From Canna indica (Eukaryota > Streptophyta > Magnoliopsida > Zingiberales > Cannaceae): a stretch of 64,000 nt of DNA. Within the stretch, counting starts at the first letter, position 1; each line of letters begins with the position of its first letter. A model generated the notes under the pieces. It did no database searches, was not told where the DNA came from, and saw only the letters and a program-made list of their open reading frames with translations. Of the stretch, positions 1 to 8,918 are shown piece by piece. Made by a program: the position numbers and the translations under genes. The stretch is taken from the NCBI GenBank assembly GCA_034359265.1, contig CP136895.1:50176001-50240000 (forward strand). The letters are read 5' to 3'.

Positions 1-292
1 ATAAATTTATGATATATATTATAAATTTATATACATTAAAAAAATTTAAAAACAAACAGAAAAAAGAATAGGGGGGCGGGCGCCCGCCCCTCCACATAGA
101 GCAGGATCCACGCGTGGCGATGGCCACTCTCTCTCTCACCCATGCTATGGTCGGGATTGAAAAATACAAGTTGGCCTCGATGAAGCTAGGGATGGTCGCG
201 CCCTACCTTCCATCGCATTATCGTAGGGCCGCCAACCCTCCGATCAGGGAGGGCCCCAGCCTTCCTTTTCACTACGCCGCCGCAGGGCCACC
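1..292. other. Left flank, no recognisable gene
   Basis: The first 60 bases are A/T-rich; the rest is GC-richer and is interrupted at 292 by the CACTA element. An open frame from 114 was inspected and resembles no family I know. The last three bases, ACC (290-292), form the left copy of the CACTA target duplication. Confidence 0.5.
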
Positions 293-600
293 CACTACTA
301 CAAACTTGGTCTTCAGCAACGGCTATCAGCAACGGCCGCTCAAGACGTTGCTATTTGCAACGGCGTTCTTACGGCCGCTCGAGCCGTTACAGATATCTGT
401 ATCTGCAACGGTGTTCTAACGGACAACCGAGCCGTTGCGGATTATTTTAATTATCAGCAACGGCTTTCGAACGAAAAGGCTAGCCGTTGCTAATTATTTA
501 ATCTTCAGCAACGGCTTACTAACGGATAAGTGAGCCGTTGCTGATGATAACTTATCAGCAACAGCGTTCTAACGGGCGAGTGAGCCGTTGCTGATAAGTT
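293..600 (+). repeat. CACTA left terminal and subterminal repeats
   Basis: After the CACTACTACAAA terminus there are about ten copies of CAGCAACGGC or its complement GCCGTTGCTG, at intervals of roughly 20-40 bp, up to the putative TATA box. In known CACTA systems such motifs bind the TNPA-type protein. That function is inferred here. Confidence 0.85.
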
Positions 601-607
601 TATATAG
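598..607 (+). promoter_or_regulatory. Putative transposase promoter TATA box
   Basis: TTTATATAGG lies just inside the left subterminal repeats and is followed by a pyrimidine-rich, GC-rich leader. This is where the promoter of a CACTA transposase gene is expected. There is only sequence likeness; no start site can be shown. Confidence 0.4.
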
Positions 608-893
608 GGCACGCTCTCGCGCCCGACCCTTCTTCGTCCCGCTCCTGCCGACTCCTCTCGCCGCCGCTGCCGCTGCTGCCGACGCCGACGCCTCTCACCG
701 CCGCGCCGCTGCCGGTATGTTGATCGGCCGGCCTATACCGTTTCGGCCGGAGATGCTAAAATACGACCGAAACCCTATTTCTAGGGTTTCGGCCGGCGGC
801 GGTCGGCCTATGGCCGCCGCCGAACCTTCTACAGTGCCCGGACAGTGTGTCCGGCCACTGTACGCCGGCGCCGGAGGGTGGACTCCGGCGCCG

Positions 894-895
<2 letters not shown>

Positions 896-945
<50 letters not shown>
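896..945. repeat. (AT)25 microsatellite
   Basis: An uninterrupted AT dinucleotide run of 50 bases inside the CACTA leader or intron. An open frame across it ends in a Tyr-Ile repeat and is an artefact. Confidence 0.95.
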
Positions 946-949
<4 letters not shown>

Positions 950-1042
950 TTGAAATTGTTAATTAATTATTTTATAAATGTTAATTAAATGTTTAGATTA
1001 ATTGTTTAATTTGTTAGATTAATTATTAGGGTTTAGATTAAT

Positions 1043-1302
1043 TTCGGACGCGCGCCGGAATCGTCCACTTCGGACGCGCGCCGGAATCGTCCAATTCGGA
1101 CTCGCGCCGGAATCGTCCAATTCGGACTCGCGCTGGAATCGTCCACTTCAGACGCGTGCCGGAATCGTCCAATTCGGACTCGCGCCGGAATCGTCCACTT
1201 CGGACGCGCGCCAGAATCGTCCAATTCGGACTCGCGCCGGAATCGTCCACTTCGGACTCGCGCCGGAATCGTCCACTTCGGACGCGCGCCGAAATCGTCC
1301 AA
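1043..1302. repeat. 26-bp tandem repeat, exactly ten units, inside the CACTA element
   Basis: The unit reads TTCGGACGCGCGCCGG followed by AATCGTCCAC, with variation (GCGCG/CTCGCG, CCAC/CCAA). The TCGTCC core recurs at 1061, 1087, 1113, 1139, 1165, 1191, 1217, 1243, 1269 and 1295, a strict 26-bp period. The units are GC- and CpG-rich. Minus-strand open frames across the array encode a low-complexity repeat and are not genes. Confidence 0.95.
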
Positions 1303-1500
1303 TATGGACTCGAACTGTCTCGAAACATTTAGAAAATAATCATCCATCCGACGAGTTGATATGTTTCACATACGCATCGACGAATCGGATATGATTTAGC
1401 AAAACCTTAGATCCGTTCGGGGATTGTATGTTCGTGTAAAAGAAGTAGATGATCTTTTATACGACGTACAATTCTTGAATTATCCCTGATTGGACAATTT

Positions 1501-1707
1501 GGGAATATAGTTATTTGTACTGCACTTACGTTTTTATTTTAACTGTTAACTAATTATTCTAAAATTCGACAACATCTCCCTTGTTCTCCGATACGCGCCC
1601 AGATGATATGCGTATTCGGAGAACTGTAGGGAGATGCTATCGAAATTTAGAATAATTAGTTAACAGTTAAAATAAAAACGTAAGTGCAGTACGAATAACA
1701 TAAATCC
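1501..1707. repeat. Long inverted repeat inside the CACTA element
   Basis: Left arm 1501-1596 and right arm 1610-1707 are near-perfect reverse complements (for example TGTACTGCACTTACG at 1516-1530 against CGTAAGTGCAGTACG at 1679-1693), with a loop of about 13 bases. No target duplication is seen at its ends, so I do not call it a MITE. It sits just upstream of the TNP2-like ORF. Confidence 0.85.
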
Positions 1708-1773
1708 CGAATGGAATAGGACAATCTCACCTAAAGACATTAACCAAAGAAATTGTCATTGATTGACAGAATC

Positions 1774-2553
1774 ATGTCGGCTGATCGAAGTTAATTGGAT
1801 GTACCGACGTTTTGATCGTGGAGCTTTAACGAATGAGTTTCGATTAGGCGTAACGTACTTCCTAAATTTCGCCTATTCGAATCGGAATTTCGTTAGCATG
1901 GGTGATCAAATCCGATGTCCGTGCCGCATTTGTTCGAATGGACGATTTTTGGATCGGGAGACTGTCACTCTGCATCTATATACCAAAGGATTTACACCAA
2001 GATATTTTCTATGGACTTGTCACGGGGAGTCACGCGAAGTCGGGACGTCGAGCAATCCTGTCGTTCAGACATATGGTGTATCTTCCTCTGCTAGTGCTTC
2101 TTCATCCAGTCAATGTAATCCCTATAGAACTATGATACTTGATAGTCTTGGGGGTCAATTCCACCTGAATGATAATGTTGATCGGCCAGTTCTTCAGACA
2201 TCAGTCCCACCAGATACTACAGCGGTTGATATCACAGAAGTAGGGGCTGCGGTAGAGATTGAATTACCGAATAAAGAAGCTGCAGAATTTTACGAGATGT
2301 TGAAAGCTGCCGATGAACCTTTGTATGAGAATTGTCCTAAATACACTAGGTTTTCAGCAATGACACAGCTCTTAAACATCAAGGCCGATTGTAATATCAG
2401 CGGAGTTGCGTATGATCGGATTGCTGGATTGATTAATGGAATGCTGCCTACTGATAATAAGTTTGAGCCTACTTTTTATAAGACTAAAAAGCTAATGAGA
2501 AAATTGGGGCTTGGGTACGAAAAAATACACGCGTGCCAAAATATCATAATATA
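1774..2553 (+). pseudogene. TNP2-like transposase, N-terminal part only
   Basis: The frame reads as the transposase-associated domain of CACTA TNP2 proteins: a WMYRRF start, then a Cys-rich segment with CPCRIC and LYTKGF...YFLWTCHGE (about residues 13-90 of the open frame). A second conserved stretch ending LGLGYEKIHACQN follows, the lead-in to the catalytic domain. The open frame then stops and the DDE-containing region is absent, so the protein cannot be an active transposase. The best start is ATG 1774 (MSADRS), but a TTAA-like 4-bp insertion near 1791-1795 shifts it out of frame with WMYRRF; removing it would give the usual RSWMYRR arrangement. Downstream sequence runs straight into the TNPA-like exons, which marks the deletion. 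Confidence 0.8.
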
Positions 2554-2580
2554 ATATTAAAATTTATTTTTGTTGTGCAG

Positions 2581-3844
2581 GTTCGAGCAAGAAGAAGTGC
2601 CGAGGAGCATTTCTTCTACTATTCGACGATACATGCACGGGGCATGGCCTACGTGGTCTCACGTGCCTACGTGGTCTCACGTGCCTAGCGAGCTCGTCGA
2701 CATGTTATGACGCGAGTTTGAGGCACGTATTATTTTTTTTTTTACATGCATGATGATATATTAAGAATTGGTACTGATATTATTATTTTGCAGGCTCGCT
2801 ATACATGGGCCGAGGACCAGAGGTCCTTCATTTACGCTGCCTGGGAGTCTATTTCCCGGGCAAGGTACAACGGGCAGCTGGGGCAGGCTCGGTCCCGAGC
2901 GATGGCCCGAGCTGGGACCACTAACATCGCGGAGACTCGGGGATACGGCCCCAGTTGGATTACTCCGGATATATGGGACCAGCTCGTGGGGATATGGTCG
3001 ACGGATCGATGGCAGGAGGTTTGTCAGAATGCGGCTAGAAATCGCATGTCGGGGGGAGCAGCGCGTCACACCGGCGGCTCTGTTGCATTTGCAGTGCACG
3101 CAAACCGTATGGTAAGTATATCGTTTAATTATATATTTTATTTGTTATTATGTGTACTAATTAATGTATTTGTTTTGTAAATGTAGACGACGGTGTCGGA
3201 TGACGGGACTGTCCAGCGACCCTCCCCGATGACGGTGTTTGAGCGGACTCACCGTCGAGCACATGGGACGGGGGAGTACATCGACAACCGCGCTGCATAT
3301 ATTGTGGTAATTATATATTTGTTTAAATTATTCATTATATATTTATAATTTAAGTTTTATGATAAATATTAAACAAAAAATCAAACTCGAGTAGGAGACG
3401 TACAGCCAGAGGGTGGTGCAGCGCGGGGGTACCCCCGAGGACTTTGACGCAGCATCGTGGGTCGAGGCCGCAGGTGGCTGGGATCATGGCCGCGTATATG
3501 GCTTCGCAGATAGTGTTCATGCGCGAGCCGTACTAGGGCCACTTGGGGCACCGACCCCTCCGGTCGCTGGTGAGCGGCCGTCCACCTCCAGATCCAGTTA
3601 TGATCATAGTAATAGGATAAGGACACTAGAGGAGACGGTCGCGCGTCAGACTGAGTTGATGGAGCGCCAGAGTCAGACGATGGCGAATATAGAAGCTATG
3701 CTACGCAACTTGTCGGGTCATCCCGAAGCAGGCATCTCTTCGGCATCATCTAATCCATCATCCTCGAGTCAGTCCACGCCGGTGTACACTCAAGCACTCC
3801 AGACCCCGCCATATGATCCAGGCCATCCTCCATCGTCATCGTGA
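2581..3844 (+). pseudogene. TNPA-like CACTA accessory protein (Transposase_24 type), spliced
   Basis: Exon-like segments are 2581-2726 (STIRRYMHGAWPTWSHVP), 2794-3111 (RYTWAEDQRSFIYAAWES...), 3187-3306 and 3395-3844. The last three are bounded by good GT...AG sites (CAG|GCT; ATG|GTAAGT; TAG|ACG; GTG|GTAATT; TAG|GAG) and join in phase 0. The protein ends in a coiled-coil-like segment (LEETVARQTELMERQSQTMA) and a Ser-rich tail. This layout fits plant transposase_24/TNPA-like proteins, which bind the subterminal repeats. The first exon carries an in-frame TGA near 2707 and its splice phase does not fit, so I treat the gene as damaged. Confidence 0.72.
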
Positions 3845-4150
3845 GATTTTGTTTATATTGACTTTGTTACTCAGATATTGAACTTGTTTAATTTATATTG
3901 ACTATGTTATTGAGATGTTGATACTTCAATTTTACATTTGAATTGTGTTTATACTATCGTGGATAATTATGAATATAAATATAATTGTTTTGATGTATAT
4001 CTTGGTGTGTTTGTGATGTGTGAATGAATGTGTATGAGATGTTTGTGATGTGTGAATGAATGTGTGTATGAGGGTATGGGTGTGTGAGTTATGTATCAGA
4101 TAAATGTATCAATGTATCAATGGAAATTTGAAATTTTCAAATTTTCAAAT

Positions 4151-4542
4151 TTTCTGGTTGCAGGTATAGGTCATCAGCAACGGCTTTCCCACGGGCGTCC
4201 GTGGGAAAGCCGTTGCTGATGACCTACAGCAACGGCTTAGCGACGGAGTTTTACTAACGGTGTTGCTACGGACTCAGCGGCCGTTGCTATTAATGGTATT
4301 AGCAACGGCTCCGGGTCTGTGGCAAAACCGTTGCTGATAATATTTTTAGCGACGGCCCAGCGGCCGTTGCTGATAATGTTTTGAGCGACGGCCCGAGCGG
4401 CCGTTGCTGAACCGTTGCTAAGTCATCAGCAACGCGACTTTCTCTCACGGCGCTATTGCAACGGCTCAGCCGTTGCTGATGCTCTTCAGCAACGGCTCAG
4501 CAACGGCATCAGCCGTTGCTGATGACCATTTTTCTAGTAGTG
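4151..4542 (+). repeat. CACTA right subterminal and terminal repeats
   Basis: Copies of AGCAACGGC/GCCGTTGCT fill this stretch in both orientations and end in CTAGTAGTG, the complement of the left terminus with one change. The arrangement mirrors the left end. Confidence 0.85.
4169..4224. repeat. Perfect 56-bp palindrome (26-bp arms, GCGT centre)
   Basis: The left arm (4169-4194) begins GGTCATCAGCAACGG and the right arm (4199-4224) is its exact reverse complement, ending CCGTTGCTGATGACC. The subterminal motif AGCAACGGC is part of the arms. It could extrude as a cruciform or bind a protein dimer. Confidence 0.93.
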
Positions 4543-4576
4543 ACCAGCCATGCCAACGATGCTAGGGTTTGCAAAG

Positions 4577-4578
<2 letters not shown>

Positions 4579-4611
<33 letters not shown>
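4579..4611. repeat. (GA)16 microsatellite
   Basis: A pure GA run beside the right end of the CACTA element. Open frames through it (Arg-Glu or Leu-Ser repeats) are artefacts. Confidence 0.95.
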
Positions 4612-4614
<3 letters not shown>

Positions 4615-4639
4615 CGAAGGGTTCGCCCGGGGCATGAAA

Positions 4640-4872
4640 TATTGGGTTTTCGACGGCATTGCGATAGCTGGCAGCGATCGCAAATATCGGTCGTCATGCG
4701 ATCATCGTGCCATCGTGATTTAGTTATTCTGTGTTGGCTAATCATTTAATTGTCATGCCATCGCAACTTTGCGACGTCGATTTATCACAGTCGCAGAATC
4801 ATCACAGAACCATTGCATCACCCCTTAGCCGTTGCAAAATAGTCATCGCATATTGCATTATTTCTAGTTGTG
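4640..4872. repeat. Possible end of a second, older CACTA-like element
   Basis: The stretch is rich in CATCGCA, GCGATC and GCCGTTGCAA motifs in both orientations and stops at TTTCTAGTTGTG (4861-4872), a variant of a CACTA-type right terminus. I found no matching left end or target duplication, so it would be a relic that the intact CACTA element may have joined or interrupted. Confidence 0.35.
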
Positions 4873-7819
4873 TTCGAGTCGTAATACTCGAACATATGCA
4901 AGAAAAAAGTCCTCAAAGTTGTGGCTAGGATCTTCATATATCTGATGCTTAATTCAAGATAGAAAAGTGTAGTGGGGTGCATGGTGGAATTAAAGACGAT
5001 TCAAAAGAACTTATCTATGATTGAAGGATCCCTATTTTACAATGGTGTGTTGGTATCTAGGCCATGTGTCTAGAGAATGACTTCACGCGTGAAGTGGTAG
5101 AACCAGAAATCAAAGTAGTGAGGGTAGACTCAAAATGACAAATGTTATGGACATGCGAGGGGGCATCAGAAGTTAGAAGCCTGAGGCACATCGAATATTT
5201 ACTAATTGTTACAAGCCATAGAGTGCTAGAAAGAATTGCCTACTTGCATGCATGAGTTAGTGTTGACTGTTGAGTTAGCGTTGATGTGTAGTTGCTCAGT
5301 AACCACTTGGTCTTCTATAAGGCCTACAGCACACGTTTAGTTAGCGTTGATGTGTAGCTGTCACTATGTTCCTCACCAATGCATTTATATAGGATTAATT
5401 AAATTATTGTTAAGTTAAAAAATATACAATGAGAGAGATTAGTACTGACATGAGAAGCCAAGCACTTATATAACATTAAATTTCTATACCACTATAATAT
5501 GCATAAGCTTCTGAATCAATTGTGCTTGCTTAAATTTATCATGCACAGTTGAAATTTTACCTTATTATGCCTTGAATTAATGAGTTTGGAATTAAAAAAT
5601 CGAAAAAAAAAGAAGAGCACCAATACTTCGCTGATAATCAAAGAAAAGTGACCATAAGTAGAACTAGTAGTCACTTAGAATTGTAATCAAATAAGTAATC
5701 GGGTGCATGCATCACCAATGTACGTCCTTACATCAAAAGGTTGGATGACATTCTAGGCAAGATATACCTATAATTAGGGCCAACTGAGTACGTAATCGAG
5801 TGCATGCATCACTAATGGATGTTATTCTGGTTTAAAAAGAACTTGAAACTAACTAATCTCTGTGGATTGATCCTACTTATCACGACTACAAATCTCAAGA
5901 AAGTAAAAAATTATTTTTTGATGAATTCGACAACCATCGTTTGTACTATCAGGAGAAGTCAAGTACTTATATAACATTACATTAATTAACCATTTGTACA
6001 TATCACAAAGGTCTAATAGGCTTCGAGTCAAATCATTATTAATAAACATCAATAATCAAGTCATCTTTACACTAAAAAAAAGTTGACCATCAACAATGAT
6101 CTCCGTCGTCGCTAAACTATCATTGAACGTCATCTGCAATGGCAATTGGTCTCCCAAACGTCTGTCTTAGATGCACCCAATGTAGATAATTTGTGATGGT
6201 AAATTACTCAATCATTTGCATATTATTTATGATATGCCATTGCATATCATCGCAGATAATTTGTAAAAATTGAAACTCAGGTTGATAAGCAATCTACAAT
6301 GACTAAGTGACAACGACATAGTTGTTGCATATGACTTATAAACTTTTCGATAGAACATGTGCAATTCACATATAATTTTATTTAAAAAAAAAAAGCAAAA
6401 TCCTATATATATTACAATAAATTATAATACAAACTACAAATCTAAACACTTACTTACAAATAAACAAACACATACGACAATATAATTATAATAATAAACA
6501 AATACTTTAAAATATAATCCATCCATATATAAACAAAAATAATAAATCTTTTCAAATTTACAAAGTATAGCATAAAATGACTACGACAAATTAAGTTCAT
6601 AATAACTCTCGTGCTCTGTCAAGTGTAGAATTACCTGATAGGCTTCAACCGGTGATGGAAGGAATGGAGTTCGTCCGAGAAAATATCTGAGAAGCGACTT
6701 CCAGGCAATCCTTCTGGGATCGATGCGAGATCACGAACTCAACGCTCGTCCGAATAGAATTAGGGATCGAGAAGAGATCAGAGAAGAAGAGAGGAGAGAT
6801 TGGAGGAAAGAATAAGTAGATTCAAATGGAACTAATCTGCTTTATTATTACTCCTTCATTGTATTTATACTCTCTTACAGCTCGATTACATTTCATAATC
6901 CCCACTCCAGTAGGGCCTTTTTCTAACTCGTTCTCCGCGACGTGATCGGTCCGTGACTGTTTTCGCAGCAGCCGATGTGGCTTCATCCCCTCCGTTGGAT
7001 TCACCATGAGGAGCTGTACGTAGTTGCTTCGTCTCCACCAGTAACATGCTCCGAAGTATCCTCTTTCGTGTCTATGCCGGCTGAGCACACGACGTCTATA
7101 GGAGCTATGTGGGGACCTGAGTTGGTGTTGATGATGAAGATGAATTTATTGATGAAGTCATCTTCTAATCAAACAATCGTTGTCGAGTCAAACAAAGGGG
7201 GTTTAGCACGAAGTGGTAACCTCACATAGAAATTTGCTAAATATATACCTCAAAATCGCATAGATATCTAATTAGGAGCTCAAAGAATTTCAGTTGTATA
7301 TTTGAAAATATCTAACAACCTACCTGGTTGGAATTAATATTTGCAAATTGAATAACATTTCTTCTATTAAATTTCATTGGTTCAATCAATTAGTTTATAT
7401 AGTTCATTGCAATTAGCATCTGGATCTCTTTTGGTTTGTCAAAGTCGACGCCCAAAAAATTCTACAGTTGCACACATTGATACGCATGCAGTGACGTTAA
7501 CATAAAATATATGTCAAGTACGCGGAAATCTTACGACGAAGACTTCACTCAAAAGCCAATTAACCATGACTGCAAGTAGAAAGGAAAAAAAAGAGGCTAA
7601 TGTGGTGACCAATTCAGTCACGACTCTATACACGAAGTACACATATCTTCGTGTATCTTTGGTAGAGTAGTGACTTAAATTTGTACTCCTCCCAAATTAG
7701 AATACTTAATATTTAGCATTAGAATTGAAGTTATATTTGGCACATCATTTAATCCCAACATACCGTGGGCCTTTTTATATTTGGCAGCTTTTGATTTAAT
7801 TAATTCAAATTACAAATTC

Positions 7820-7860
<41 letters not shown>

Positions 7861-8010
7861 CACTATGAGACGAATTAAGGAAGACAAACAAAATTTATCC
7901 TCCATTTATAATCATGTTCTGATCGAGATCAATTTTCTTCATTTCGAATTGTAAGAAATATACAAAATATAATTTGAGAAGGTCTGATCGAAATCAAACG
8001 GTCGCCATCC
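4873..8010. other. Intergenic, A/T-rich, no gene recognised
   Basis: No coding sequence is supported. Short degenerate duplications are visible: GTTAGCGTTGATGTGTAG near 5273 and 5341; a block with GTGCATGCATCAC near 5702 and 5799; and CTTATATAACATTA near 5463 and 5960. At 6070 a CACTAAAAAAAAG motif is followed by CATCGCAGAT-like motifs and could be another worn CACTA end. From 6600 to 7110 the composition changes and the minus strand resembles an LTR or its leader, but there is no primer site, no polypurine tract and no second copy to prove it. Confidence 0.4.
7822..7856. repeat. (CT)17 microsatellite
   Basis: An almost pure CT run about 220 bp beyond the 3' end of the glutaredoxin gene. Confidence 0.93.
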
Positions 8011-8074
8011 CATGGCAGAAGATTACCCACTCACGACCATATATATATATAATTTCCAAATATATCTAAAAAAA

Positions 8075-8593
8075 TTAGAGCCACAGAGCGCCAGCTTCTT
8101 TCAAGATGGGGACGAGTTCGCCAGTGATGTGGACGGTGACGAGGCGATCCAGACCCCCGAGCAGCCTTCCTCCCACGAACACCACCGGGAGCATCACCGA
8201 CCGCCGCTGATCCCCGCCTGCTTGCTCGATCTCAACCGCTTCCTCCACAAGCGCCGCTGCCTCCGCCGCCGCCGCGGCCCCGTCCCCGATCTCGCACACC
8301 GCCGGGTTCACCCCCAGCCCTAGCAGCAGGCGCCGTGCCACGTCGCACATGCAGCACCCCCTCGGCCCCACTACCACCACCGGGTTCTCGGCCACCGTCA
8401 TCCGCATCACAGACCCGCCGCCGACGCCGTAGGACGAGGAAGAAGAGGAGGAGGAGGAGGATGTGGACGGGGAAGGAGAAGGGGACGAGGTCGACGAACC
8501 GTCCACCAGGGTAGCCGTCCGTCGGCGGGCGGCGTTGCTTGCCGGCGGTAAAGACCACTGCCGCCCGGATCGGTAAGGGATCGCTTCCTGCAT
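8075..8593 (-). CDS. CC-type glutaredoxin, GRXC9/ROXY19-like
   Basis: The protein has 172 residues and the gene is intronless. CC-type glutaredoxins are specific to land plants; they bind TGA-class bZIP factors and modulate their redox state or activity in the nucleus, mainly in salicylate, jasmonate and detoxification responses. Visible features: the active-site motif GCCMCD (Cys80, Cys81, Cys83), the cis-proline region MLPVVFVGGR (about 134-143), GLDRLVTVHITGELVPILKE, and the C-terminal ALWL that recruits TGA factors and the TOPLESS corepressor. The Ser-rich stretch at about 33-54 and the Ala-rich stretch at about 106-114 are lineage decoration. I chose ATG 8593 because it gives MQEAIPYRS, a beginning I associate with GRXC9 relatives. 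The same frame stays open to 8644, but that codon is TTG. The frame is GC-rich, unlike all its surroundings. Confidence 0.93.
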   Translation of the reverse strand: MQEAIPYRSGRQWSLPPASNAARRRTATLVDGSSTSSPSPSPSTSSSSSSSSSSYGVGGGSVMRMTVAENPVVVVGPRGCCMCDVARRLLLGLGVNPAVCEIGDGAAAAAEAAALVEEAVEIEQAGGDQRRSVMLPVVFVGGRLLGGLDRLVTVHITGELVPILKEAGALWL

Positions 8594-8696
8594 TCTTAGA
8601 ATCGCTTTCTGGCTTTCTTCTTCTAAATGTTGATTTATTGGCAATTAATTGGGACAATTTTCTGAGAGAGCGCGATTGAATGAGGGACGGAGAGGC

Positions 8697-8706
8697 ATTA
8701 TATAGC
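8697..8706 (-). promoter_or_regulatory. TATA box of the glutaredoxin gene
   Basis: On the minus strand the sequence reads GCTATATAAT, about 105 bp upstream of the chosen ATG. This would give a 5' leader of roughly 75 nt. A start at the TTG codon 8644 would leave almost no leader, which supports ATG 8593. Confidence 0.65.
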
Positions 8707-8729
8707 GGGAGGAGATAGGGGACGACGTT

Positions 8730-8918
8730 AGGCAGACGTCAGCACCGGTTTCGCGCACTCTGTTCCGTCTTTATTCTTCGGCGTTTTGCTCTTGGACTCG
8801 TAACAGCGCAGAGGTGACGTGGCCACGCGTCAGCCATGGGTTCCGACGAGGTCCCACCCTCCTCGCTCGTATGTCTGGTGACGTCAGTGTTAGGCGAACT
8901 GACTGCGTCACCACGTGG
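8730..8918 (-). promoter_or_regulatory. Cluster of TGACG (as-1-like) cores and a G-box
   Basis: TGACG or its complement occurs at 8737-8741, 8815-8819, 8828-8832, twice in the palindrome TGACGTCA (8879-8886), and at 8906-8910. A CCACGTGG G-box-type palindrome is at 8911-8918. All lie within about 220 bp upstream of the TATA box. TGACG pairs are the binding sites of TGA factors, the known partners of this glutaredoxin class, so the gene is probably both a TGA target and a modulator of TGA activity. Confidence 0.6.

Larger units (their letters stand above)
293..4542 (+). mobile_element. CACTA (En/Spm) DNA transposon, internally deleted
   Basis: The element starts CACTACTACAAACTTGG and ends TTTCTAGTAGTG, which is the CACTA-type terminal inverted repeat. 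It is flanked by a perfect 3-bp duplication, ACC (290-292 and 4543-4545). Both ends carry dense inverted and direct copies of AGCAACGGC, the subterminal repeats expected of the superfamily. Inside are a 26-bp tandem array, a long inverted repeat, the N-terminal part of a TNP2-like transposase, and a spliced TNPA-like gene. At 4250 bp it is short for an autonomous CACTA element: the central catalytic domain of TNP2 is missing. It is therefore a deletion derivative that needs transposase from elsewhere. The intact duplication suggests that the insertion itself is not ancient (inference). Confidence 0.93.

Noticed and set aside
588..953. Plus-strand open frame of 121 codons
   Set aside because: Pyrimidine-rich leader of the CACTA element ending in the AT microsatellite (Tyr-Ile repeat).
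1043..1302. CRISPR-like array
   Set aside because: The units are contiguous 26-mers without unique spacers, inside a eukaryotic transposon.
1033..1347. Two overlapping minus-strand open frames of about 100 codons
   Set aside because: They run through the 26-bp tandem array and encode only its translation in two frames.
4509..4749. Open frames on both strands
   Set aside because: Low-complexity translation of the GA microsatellite.
6070..6330. CACTA left terminus (CACTAAAAAAAAG)
   Set aside because: No matching right end or duplication found, and the motif is short and A-rich.
6822..7229. Open frames on both strands and a possible LTR
   Set aside because: No primer site, polypurine tract, target duplication or second copy; left as unassigned intergenic sequence.
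8012..8657. Plus-strand frame 8012-8323 and minus-strand frame 8232-8657
   Set aside because: Shadows of the GC-rich glutaredoxin gene in other frames.
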